NCBI GenBank assembly: GCA_024304875.1
Contig: JAMWZF010000198.1
Span: 1 to 5,969 of the forward strand
Direction: 5' to 3'
Origin: Paracoccaceae bacterium
GTDB taxonomy: Bacteria > Pseudomonadota > Alphaproteobacteria > Rhodobacterales > Rhodobacteraceae
Length of the DNA stretch: 5,969 nt
The first letter of the stretch is position 1; the number at the start of each line of letters is the position of its first letter. This document shows positions 1 to 5,513 of this stretch, piece by piece. The notes below the pieces were generated by a model that was not told the origin of the DNA, ran no database searches, and saw nothing but the letters and a program-made list of their open reading frames with translations. A program made the position numbers and the translations under genes.

Positions 1-690
1 GAGGACCGCAAGAAGGCCGTTCTCGGCGGCCCGGTCAATTCGAGCGTCGAGCGCAAGCTGACCGAGATTGCCCGCGCGGCGCAGAAAACCGAATCGGCCC
101 TCGCCACCTTCGCCACCCGCCGGGCCGAGACACCGATGCCGGCCGGCGGGCTTCGCCTGGCCGAAACCGGCGACCAGCCCAGCCTCGCCCTCGGCAGCGC
201 GCCCGGGGACGGCGCCCCGCCGCTGTCCGCCGCCGATCTGATCCGCGCGCTGAACTTCCCCGACAACGAGGAGGACGAGGAGGGATTCGCCGCCCTGCGC
301 CGCGCGCTCAAGGACCGGCAGGGGCGCCAGCTCGTGCAGGCGGCGCAGGACGTGCTGACCTTGCTGAGCCAGGACGGCATCTACATGGACGACCTGCGCC
401 CCGACCGGGCGCGGCCCGAGGTCTGGCGCCAGTTCGCGCAGGGCCAGCGCGGCCGCGAGGTGGCGGCCCTCGGCGGCGTGCGCGACCGCTCCTGCCTGGC
501 CCTGACGACGGGGCGGATGCGCGAGGACCAGATCTTCCGCGACACCGCCCACCACTTCCTGCGCCGGTTCGACCAGCTTCTCGCCGGCTTCGAGCCACGG
601 GCGAGCGACGAGGAACTGGCGGCCCTCGCCGAGACGCGCTCGGCCCGCGCCTTCATGCTTCTGGGGCGGGTCGCCGGCACCTTCGGATAG
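1..690 (+). CDS. Unrecognised protein, C-terminal part (5' end outside window)
   Basis: This frame is open from base 1 to a TAG at 688-690, giving 229 visible residues. A Met at base 136 could be taken as a start, but the 45 codons before it are open and protein-like (charged, Lys/Arg/Ala-rich, helix-prone), so the gene most likely begins upstream. I do not recognise the family. The visible part has a helical N-terminal stretch, a Gly/Pro/Ala-rich linker, an acidic patch (DNEEDEEG, about residues 86-93), then a mostly helical, Arg-rich C-terminal region of about 130 residues with the phrase LLSQDGIYMDDLRPDR and no membrane segment or signal peptide. The structured C-terminal block and the strong GC bias at third positions argue that it is real. 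It converges on the molybdenum cofactor operon, so its position says nothing about a shared role. Confidence 0.8.
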   Translation, partial: EDRKKAVLGGPVNSSVERKLTEIARAAQKTESALATFATRRAETPMPAGGLRLAETGDQPSLALGSAPGDGAPPLSAADLIRALNFPDNEEDEEGFAALRRALKDRQGRQLVQAAQDVLTLLSQDGIYMDDLRPDRARPEVWRQFAQGQRGREVAALGGVRDRSCLALTTGRMREDQIFRDTAHHFLRRFDQLLAGFEPRASDEELAALAETRSARAFMLLGRVAGTFG

Positions 691-693
691 GGC

Positions 694-754
694 GGAGGGG
701 GCGCTGCCCCCGCCGCCTGCGGCGACTCCCCCGAGGTATTTGGAGCGAAAAGAG
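694..754 (+). repeat. GC-rich intergenic repeat, copy 1
   Basis: This unit begins three bases after the stop codon of the upstream gene. In order it holds a perfect hairpin at 697-711 (GGGGGC, loop GCT, GCCCCC), a second small hairpin at 712-723 (GCCGC, loop CT, GCGGC), the block CCCCCGAGGTATTT at 728-741 and the block GCGAAAAGAG at 745-754. The same modules in the same order occur on the opposite strand at 777-835. From memory, elements of this type are scattered between genes in Rhodobacteraceae; I cannot verify that here. Confidence 0.8.
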
Positions 755-776
755 GATCAGGGTGCGCGTCCTCCCG

Positions 777-835
777 CTCTTTTCGCCATAAATACCTCGG
801 GGGGAGGCCGAAGGCCGGGGGGCAGCGCCCCCTCC
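777..835 (-). repeat. GC-rich intergenic repeat, copy 2, inverted
   Basis: Read on the minus strand, this unit starts six bases past the stop of the GNAT gene and repeats the module order of copy 1. It has the GGGGGC-GCT-GCCCCC hairpin (818-832), a different small hairpin (GGCC, loop TTC, GGCC; 806-816), CCCCCGAGGTATTT (790-803) and GCGAAAAGAG (777-786). Three blocks of 18, 14 and 10 bases are identical to copy 1. The central small hairpin differs in sequence but keeps its ability to fold, which looks like selection on structure. Confidence 0.8.
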
Positions 836-840
836 TCGCT

Positions 841-1422
841 TCAGGCCAGGCGCCGCACCATGGTCGTCGCGGACCGGAACCCGAAGACGGGGCCGAGGAG
901 GCCGGTCCCCTGCTGCGCCACCGCCACGAAGCCGCGCCGTTCGTAGAGCGCCCGCGCCCGTGGGTTGCGGTCGATCACGTCGAGCCGGATCTCGCCGTAG
1001 CCGCGCGCGGCGGCCTCCCGCGCCAGACCTTCCAGAAGGGCGGTGCCGACGCCGCGGCCGCGGGCGCCCTCCGTGACGCAGATGCCGTCGGTGAGGAAGC
1101 GCCGCTCATCGGTGTCCCGCTCCAGCAGGCCGAGGACCAGGCCCCGGAACGTGCCCCCGGCCCATCCGTAGCAGGCCGCGAGGTCTCCGAGCGTGCCACC
1201 GACGAAGGCGCCCTGGGCCGTCTTGAACCCCGCGACGCCCAGCACCGCTCCCGCCGGATCGCGGAAGGTCAGGGCGTGGGCCGGGTCGGCGACGCGGGCG
1301 ATGAAGTCCATCGCCTTGCGCCGCGGTCCCAGCACCCGCCCCAGCTTGCCCTCGAAGGCGGCCCAGTAGATCGCGGCGACGTCCCGACGCTCGGCCTCGC
1401 TGAAGCCCCGCCCGACGGTCAC
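841..1422 (-). CDS. GNAT-family N-acetyltransferase
   Basis: A 193-residue protein of the GNAT superfamily, which moves an acetyl group from acetyl-CoA to an amine; the substrate is unknown. The acetyl-CoA loop is plain: ICVTEGARGRGVGTALL at about residues 114-130, with the R-x-x-G-x-G signature at R121, G124 and G126. It is followed by LDVIDRNPRARALYERRGF (147-165), holding the usual Asn and the tyrosine (Y160) often used as general acid. The chosen start is the GTG at 1422, which overlaps the TGA of the upstream moeA fusion as GTGA. The frame stays open far upstream, but that extension is arginine-rich shadow of moeA. A GGGAG ribosome site lies nine bases before the GTG. As last gene of the cofactor operon it may be co-transcribed without sharing the pathway. 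Confidence 0.88.
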   Translation of the reverse strand: MTVGRGFSEAERRDVAAIYWAAFEGKLGRVLGPRRKAMDFIARVADPAHALTFRDPAGAVLGVAGFKTAQGAFVGGTLGDLAACYGWAGGTFRGLVLGLLERDTDERRFLTDGICVTEGARGRGVGTALLEGLAREAAARGYGEIRLDVIDRNPRARALYERRGFVAVAQQGTGLLGPVFGFRSATTMVRRLA

Positions 1423-3527
1423 AGCCCGAAGCTCCCGAAAGGGATGAATCGCACCGGGGTGCCCGGAGCGATGGTGGCGGCGCCGTCGGGCAGCTCGACG
1501 AAGCCTTCGGCCCAGCTGAGCCCCGAGATGCGGCCCGAGCCTTCCGAGCGGAAGACTTCGGCACGGCCGTCGCGGACCCTGGCGCGCAGGAATTCCCGCC
1601 GCCCCGGCTTCTTGTCCTTGGTGAAGGCGGCGGGCACCTCGAAGCCCTGCGGCTCCGTCCAGCCGGCGCCGGCGAGGACCGACAGGGCGGGCCGGGCGAA
1701 GAGAAGCGTGCAGGTGAAGGCGGCGACCGGGTTGCCGGGCAGGCCGAAGACCGGCGCGCCGTTCCACAGCCCCAGCGCCAGCGGCCGCCCCGGCTTCAGC
1801 GCGATCCGCCAGAGCGCGAAACTGCCGGTGCCGGTCAGCAGGGCCGAGACGTGGTCCTCGTCCCCCGCCGAGGCGCCGCCCGAGGTGAGGATCGCGTCGG
1901 CCTCGGCCGCGCCCCGATCCAGCCGGTCCGCGATGGCGGCCCGGTCGTCCGGCGCGATGCCGAGGTCCACCACGTCGTGGCCCCAGCGCGCCAGCACCGC
2001 CGCCAGCATGGGCCGGTTGGCATCGGCGATCCGCCCGGGCCCGGGCGCGCCGTCCGTCACCTCGTCCCCGGTCGACAGGACCGCGACCCGCAGCCGCCGG
2101 CGCGCCGGAACCTGCCGCACCCCCGCGGCCGAGAGGAGGGCGAGGTCGGCGGCGGTCAGGGCCCGCCCGGCGGGCAGGATGGTCTGCCCTTCGGCCACGT
2201 CCTCGCCTGCCCTCCGGGTGTTGGCGCCGGGCTTGAGCGGGCCGTGGAAGGCGATGGCGGTGCCATCCGTGGTCGTGTCTTCCTCGAGCACGACCGTGTT
2301 CACCCCATCGGGCAGGATCGCGCCGGTGAGGATCCGCAGGGCCGTGCCGGGCGGGACCGTTCCGCCGAAAGGCGCGCCGGCCGCCGCCCGTCCCTGCGCC
2401 AGGGGCAGGGTGACGGGGCCGGTCAGCTCCGGGCCGTTCGCGAAGCCGTAGCCGTCCACCGCGGCATTGGCGGCGGGCGGGTTGGCGGTGCGGGCGACGG
2501 CATCCTCGGCCAGCACGCGGCCGGCGGCGTCGGCCGTGGCCACGGCCTCGGTCCCGGTCACCGCTGCCAGATGCTCCCGCAGATGTGCCAGGGCCGCGTC
2601 CACGGGTACCCAGTCCGTCCCGCGCGGCAGGGCGAAGCAGTCGTTCGACAGCGGGGGCGGGGTCAGCGGCGCGCTCTCTGCGGGGCGGAGCACCCCGGCG
2701 AGGGTGTCCTCATGGCCCAGGCCGAGGATCCAGCCCTCCTCGGGCGAGTCCACGTCCAGCATCCCCGCGAGCGTCTCGTCGTCCAGCCGGGACAGCGCCC
2801 GGGCGAGCAGCCGGACCTGCGCCCGGTCCCGGATGGGGTCGCCCTCGGCCTTCACGGCGGCGTCGATCAGCGAGGGCCAGACCTCGACCAGCAGGACGTC
2901 GCCCTTGGCCTCCTCGAAGGGCCAGACCCGCACCTCGGGCAGCGCCCGGCGCAGGCGCGAGAGGGCGGCCATGCCGGTCATCGCCTGCCCCCCGACGGCC
3001 CCCGCGCCGCCCATCTGCCAGCAGGTGAATGTGCCCTTGGCCTGCTCCTCGGCCCGCCGGCGTTCGGGCAGACCGTGCTCCGCCGTCCGGTCGTTGCCCT
3101 TGCGAGGCAGGTGGGGGACGTCCCGCGCGGTGCCGTTGAACCAGAAGGGGCCGATCCCGGGGAGACGCGCGTTGATCTGCCCGGCAAGGTCAAAGCGGGT
3201 GTTCCCCCGGGGCGTATCGGTCAGCGCCTCGGCCAGCCAGTCCCAGAGTTTCAGGGGCGCGGGTTCGCCGACGAGGGCCGCCGCAAAGCCTGCCGGGTAG
3301 CCGAAGGGGAAGTCGAAGCCGACCATCACCCGCCGCCCCAGCGCCCTCTCGGACCGGATCAGCGCGGTGACCCGGTCCATCGCGATGTCGCGGTTGCGCA
3401 GGTACTCCGGCGCGATCTCGGCCCCGCCCAGCACCGCGCCGAGCCAGATGGCGTCCTTCCTGGGCGTCGGCCCGGTGTCGTTGGCGGCGGACCAGTCGAC
3501 GATGATGACGCTGTCGAACCCTTTCAT
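1419..3527 (-). CDS. moeA: DUF429-like domain fused to MoeA molybdopterin molybdotransferase
   Basis: A 702-residue fusion. Residues from about 294 to 702 form a full-length MoeA (roughly 409 residues; stand-alone MoeA is about 400), the enzyme that inserts molybdate into adenylated molybdopterin. Seen motifs: NPPAANAAVDGYGF (349-362, D358 the family aspartate), TGAILPDG (401-408), STGDE (485-489), TSGGASAGDEDHV (548-560), LKPGRP (577-582) and GLPGNPVAA (595-603), plus a C-terminal domain IV. Residues 1 to about 275 resemble the DUF429 RNase H-fold group: VDWSAA (10-15), GFDFPFGYP (70-78) and VEVWPS (214-219), giving candidate acidic residues D11, D72 and E215. A Pro-rich linker (about 281-292) joins them. 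The ATG at 3527 overlaps the mobB stop as ATGA and has GGAGG seven bases upstream; the open frame before it is a shadow of mobB. The MoeA call is firm; the DUF429 assignment is from motif memory. Confidence 0.9.
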   Translation of the reverse strand: MKGFDSVIIVDWSAANDTGPTPRKDAIWLGAVLGGAEIAPEYLRNRDIAMDRVTALIRSERALGRRVMVGFDFPFGYPAGFAAALVGEPAPLKLWDWLAEALTDTPRGNTRFDLAGQINARLPGIGPFWFNGTARDVPHLPRKGNDRTAEHGLPERRRAEEQAKGTFTCWQMGGAGAVGGQAMTGMAALSRLRRALPEVRVWPFEEAKGDVLLVEVWPSLIDAAVKAEGDPIRDRAQVRLLARALSRLDDETLAGMLDVDSPEEGWILGLGHEDTLAGVLRPAESAPLTPPPLSNDCFALPRGTDWVPVDAALAHLREHLAAVTGTEAVATADAAGRVLAEDAVARTANPPAANAAVDGYGFANGPELTGPVTLPLAQGRAAAGAPFGGTVPPGTALRILTGAILPDGVNTVVLEEDTTTDGTAIAFHGPLKPGANTRRAGEDVAEGQTILPAGRALTAADLALLSAAGVRQVPARRRLRVAVLSTGDEVTDGAPGPGRIADANRPMLAAVLARWGHDVVDLGIAPDDRAAIADRLDRGAAEADAILTSGGASAGDEDHVSALLTGTGSFALWRIALKPGRPLALGLWNGAPVFGLPGNPVAAFTCTLLFARPALSVLAGAGWTEPQGFEVPAAFTKDKKPGRREFLRARVRDGRAEVFRSEGSGRISGLSWAEGFVELPDGAATIAPGTPVRFIPFGSFGL

Positions 3528-4006
3528 CCCAGTGCCTCCAGGATCAGGTCGGCGATGCCGGCGGTGTCGTCCAGGTCGAGCACCGGGCAGGGGGCGTCCG
3601 GGATGGGGTGGTCGGCGGCGATGGCCTTCACGCTGGGGTCCCCCGGGGCGATCAGGGGATGGCCGGTCTCCTGCCGGTGCGCCTCGATCTTGGGGTGCCC
3701 TTCGCGCTTCCAGCCTTCGATCAGCACAAGGTCGACGGGGTCGAGCTTGGCAAGGAGGTCGGGCAGCGCCGGTTCGGGCGTTTCGCTCATCAGCGCCCAG
3801 CGGACCCCGGAGGCGACCAGCACCTGCCGCGCCCCGGCCTGACGGTGACGGAAGCTGTCCTTGCCGGGCTGGTCCACGTCGAAGGCATGGTGCGCGTGCT
3901 TGAGGGTCGAGACCGTGAGGCCGCGGGCGGTGAACTCGGTCACCAGCCGCTCCATCAGGCCGGTCTTGCCCGCGTTCTTGTAGCCGACGACGCCGAAGAC
4001 CTTCAC
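3524..4006 (-). CDS. mobB: Molybdopterin-guanine dinucleotide biosynthesis protein MobB
   Basis: A 160-residue P-loop protein that binds GTP and assists MobA in forming the molybdopterin guanine dinucleotide cofactor in the cytoplasm. The Walker A motif GYKNAGKT sits at residues 8-15, directly after the first strand. Other family marks are STLKHAHH (33-40), the DVDQPGKDSFRHRQAGA stretch (43-59) and LIEGWK (95-100), the switch-like region. Length fits the family. The start is the GTG at 4006, which overlaps the mobA TGA as GTGA and has GGAGG (4014-4018) seven bases upstream. A longer reading from further upstream is open but is arginine/proline-rich shadow of mobA and places the P-loop far from the N terminus. 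Its stop shares bases with the ATG of the moeA fusion, so translation is likely coupled. Confidence 0.95.
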   Translation of the reverse strand: MKVFGVVGYKNAGKTGLMERLVTEFTARGLTVSTLKHAHHAFDVDQPGKDSFRHRQAGARQVLVASGVRWALMSETPEPALPDLLAKLDPVDLVLIEGWKREGHPKIEAHRQETGHPLIAPGDPSVKAIAADHPIPDAPCPVLDLDDTAGIADLILEALG

Positions 4007-4575
4007 AGCAGGGCCTCCGCCTCGGCAAGGTCTTCGGGCGTGTTGACGTTGAAGAAAGCGGCGTCGTCCTCGAACTCGGCCACCGCGCCGCCGTGCCGGT
4101 CGGTCCAGAGGACGACCTTGCGCAGGCCCTCGGTCAGGGCGGTCCGCAGGTCGTCCCGCAGACGGACCGGCCAGAGACCGAAGGTCGGCTGGCGGCCGGA
4201 GGGAGAGGCGGCGAGGGCGAGGTCGCCGGCGGCTTGCAGGCGCGACACGAGGTCGGTCGGCAGGAAGGGGCTGTCGGCGGCGGCGGTGACGATGTGGCTG
4301 GCGCCTTCGCCCGCGGCCCAGTCCATCCCGGCCAGCACGCCCGCCAGCGGGCCGGGCCAGTCCGGCAGGCTGTCGGGGATCACCGGCAGGCCGTAGTCCG
4401 CGAAGCGGGCCGGGTCGCCATTGGCGTTGACCGCGATGGCCCCGACCTGCGGGCCCAGACGTTCCAGAACGCGGGCCAGGATGGTCCGCCCGCCGAGGGT
4501 CAGGAGCCCCTTGTCGCCGCCACCCATCCGGGTTGCCCGGCCCCCGGCGAGGATGACGCCGAGAGGCCCGCTCAC
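4003..4575 (-). CDS. mobA: Molybdenum cofactor guanylyltransferase MobA
   Basis: A 190-residue nucleotidyltransferase that transfers GMP from GTP to the molybdenum cofactor, making the guanine dinucleotide form used by DMSO-reductase-family enzymes such as formate dehydrogenase. The N-terminal signature LAGGRATRMGGGDKGLL (residues 9-25) holds the GTP-binding glycines, R16 and K22. Further marks are VNANGD (49-54), IPDSLPDWPGPLAGVLAG (66-83), AAADSPFLP (98-106, D101 in the position of the metal-binding aspartate) and FFNVNTPEDL (174-183). Length is close to the E. coli protein. The GTG at 4575 is chosen because it puts the signature near the N terminus, overlaps the fdhD stop as GTGA, and has GGAAGG (4583-4588) seven bases upstream. 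Confidence 0.96.
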   Translation of the reverse strand: MSGPLGVILAGGRATRMGGGDKGLLTLGGRTILARVLERLGPQVGAIAVNANGDPARFADYGLPVIPDSLPDWPGPLAGVLAGMDWAAGEGASHIVTAAADSPFLPTDLVSRLQAAGDLALAASPSGRQPTFGLWPVRLRDDLRTALTEGLRKVVLWTDRHGGAVAEFEDDAAFFNVNTPEDLAEAEALL

Positions 4576-5453
4576 GCCGCGCCCTTCCGGCCCGCGCCCT
4601 TGGGCTCGTCCGCCACGGCGGAGAGGTCGGCATCCCGCACCAGCCGGTCGTCGCCGGACAGGCAGGTGAACCGGCGGCCCTTGAGCCGGCCGATCAGCGT
4701 CAGGCCCACGGATTGCGCGATCTCGACCCCCCAGGCGGTGAAGCCGGAGCGGGAGGCGAGCGCGGGGATGCCCATGAGGGCGCATTTGATGACCATCTCG
4801 GAGGTCAGCCGTCCGGTGGTGTAGAGGGTCTTGTCCGCCCCGGTCGTGCCGGTCGCGCGCATCCAGCCGGCGACCTTGTCCACCGCGTTGTGGCGACCGA
4901 CGTCCTCCATGTAGACCAGCGGGCGCGCGCCCTGGCAGAGGACCGTGCCGTGGATCGCCCCGGCCTCGAGATAGAGCGAGGGGGTGCGGTTGATGGTGTG
5001 CGACAGGGCGTAGAGATCCGAGGTGCGGACGGCGAGGGCGGGCAGGGTCAGCCCCTCCAGCCCTTCCATCATGTCGCCGAAGGTGGTGCCGACGGCGCAG
5101 CCGGATGTGCGCGTCCTGCGGGCCAGCTTGTCCTCGTGGTTCGTCGGCCGGTCGGTGCGGACGACCACGGCCTCCACCTCCTCGTCGAAGTCGATGGCGG
5201 TCACGGTTTCGTCCGGCGCCAGCATTCGCTGGTTGGCCAGGAAGCCGAGGGCGAGATGCTCGGGGTAGTCCCCGATGGTCATGGCGGTCACGATCTCCTG
5301 CCCGTTCAGCCAGATGGTCAGGGGGCGCTCCTCGACGACCGAGGCGGTCACCTCGGCGCCGCCCTCGTCATGGCCGATGACCCGGCGGGTCAGCCGGGCG
5401 GCCCCCGGATCGGGGGCGATCAGGTATCCTGAAAGATCGGTTTCCCGGGCCAA
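4572..5453 (-). CDS. fdhD: Formate dehydrogenase accessory sulfurtransferase FdhD
   Basis: A 293-residue FdhD, which carries sulfur from a cysteine desulfurase to the bis-MGD cofactor of formate dehydrogenase, a step required for that enzyme's activity. Family blocks seen: ERPLTIWLNG (42-51), EHLALGFL (65-72), GAIHGT (165-170), YMEDVGRHNAVDKV (181-194), TGRLTSEMVIKCALMGIPALASRS (213-236) and VGLTLIGRLKGRRFTCLSG (249-267). The sulfur-carrying CxxC loop is altered: the sequence reads RTSGCAVGTT (115-124), keeping C119 but with Gly (G122) where the second cysteine normally stands. The start is a TTG at 5453 with AAAGGA seven bases upstream, the same spacing as the next three genes of the operon. 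An ATG at 5460 is out of frame. The gene opens the operon; its product prepares the cofactor built by the genes behind it. Confidence 0.95.
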   Translation of the reverse strand: MARETDLSGYLIAPDPGAARLTRRVIGHDEGGAEVTASVVEERPLTIWLNGQEIVTAMTIGDYPEHLALGFLANQRMLAPDETVTAIDFDEEVEAVVVRTDRPTNHEDKLARRTRTSGCAVGTTFGDMMEGLEGLTLPALAVRTSDLYALSHTINRTPSLYLEAGAIHGTVLCQGARPLVYMEDVGRHNAVDKVAGWMRATGTTGADKTLYTTGRLTSEMVIKCALMGIPALASRSGFTAWGVEIAQSVGLTLIGRLKGRRFTCLSGDDRLVRDADLSAVADEPKGAGRKGAA

Positions 5454-5482
5454 TTGCCATTCCTTTCCCGCCCCCCTATGCG
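5454..5482 (+). promoter_or_regulatory. Candidate sigma-70-type promoter for azlC
   Basis: TTGCCA (5454-5459) matches five of six bases of the -35 consensus. After 17 bases comes TATGCG (5477-5482), matching only the TAT half of the -10 consensus. Transcription would begin near 5489 and leave a leader of about 25 bases. The -10 is weak and overlaps the inverted repeat, so a repressor bound there could block it. This is a prediction only. Confidence 0.3.
5461..5466 (-). promoter_or_regulatory. Ribosome binding site deciding the fdhD TTG start
   Basis: Read on the minus strand this is AAAGGA. It lies seven bases before the TTG at 5453-5451 but directly abuts an out-of-frame ATG at 5460-5458, too close for initiation there. 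This spacing is what supports TTG as the true fdhD start. Confidence 0.6.
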
Positions 5483-5502
5483 TGGGGGCTCCATTCCAAG
5501 GT

Positions 5503-5507
5503 AAGGG
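5503..5507 (+). promoter_or_regulatory. Ribosome binding site of azlC
   Basis: AAGGG sits six bases before the GTG at 5514-5516, and this supports the GTG start of the azlC frame. Confidence 0.6.
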
Positions 5508-5513
5508 CGGATC

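Larger units (their letters stand above)
694..835. terminator. Probable bidirectional terminator between convergent genes
   Basis: Both repeat copies lie directly after the stop codons of two genes that point at each other. Each copy carries a strong six-pair GC stem with a three-base loop just past the stop. The two copies can also pair with each other as one long imperfect stem (42 paired bases in three blocks) around a 22-base loop at 755-776. No clear run of T follows the stems, so this is not a textbook intrinsic terminator. It could equally protect mRNA 3' ends. The terminator role is inferred from position and fold. Confidence 0.5.
5454..5513. promoter_or_regulatory. Divergent control region between fdhD and azlC
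   Basis: Sixty bases separate the two divergent start codons, so both transcription units must be controlled from here or from inside the flanking genes. It contains a perfect inverted repeat GCCCCC-N8-GGGGGC at 5470-5489, which could be an operator or an mRNA hairpin in the fdhD leader. I see no convincing promoter for fdhD: the best minus-strand pair (TTACCT, 18 bases, CATAGG) is poor. Nothing resembling a ModE-type molybdate site was recognised. Confidence 0.45.

Noticed and set aside
694..835. Insertion sequence or MITE ends
   Set aside because: The inverted arms look like terminal repeats, but no target duplication was seen and the content is two ordered hairpin units placed at gene ends. 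A dispersed terminator-like repeat fits better.
740..946. Small + strand open frame across the repeat and GNAT 3' end
   Set aside because: It runs through the inverted repeat and then antisense to GNAT, with no ribosome site or protein-like composition.
1423..1767. N-terminal extension of the GNAT frame
   Set aside because: The extra 115 residues are Arg/Gly-rich shadow of moeA. The GTG at 1422 overlaps the moeA stop and begins the recognisable domain.
1276..2451. Long + strand open frame (391 codons) opposite moeA
   Set aside because: Its translation is Arg/Pro/Ser/Ala-rich with no family motifs, and it lies antisense to strong MoeA coding. High GC makes such shadow frames common.
1851..3842. 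Very long + strand open frame (663 codons) opposite the fusion gene and mobB
   Set aside because: Low-complexity Gly/Arg/Pro/Gln composition, no domain seen, and fully antisense to coding sequence with clear motifs.
3528..4028. N-terminal extension of the moeA fusion frame
   Set aside because: The 167 added residues are Arg/Pro-rich and lie in another frame of mobB. The ATG at 3527 has a good ribosome site.
4007..4633. N-terminal extension of the mobB frame
   Set aside because: It is shadow of mobA, and it would put the P-loop about 209 residues from the start, unlike the family.
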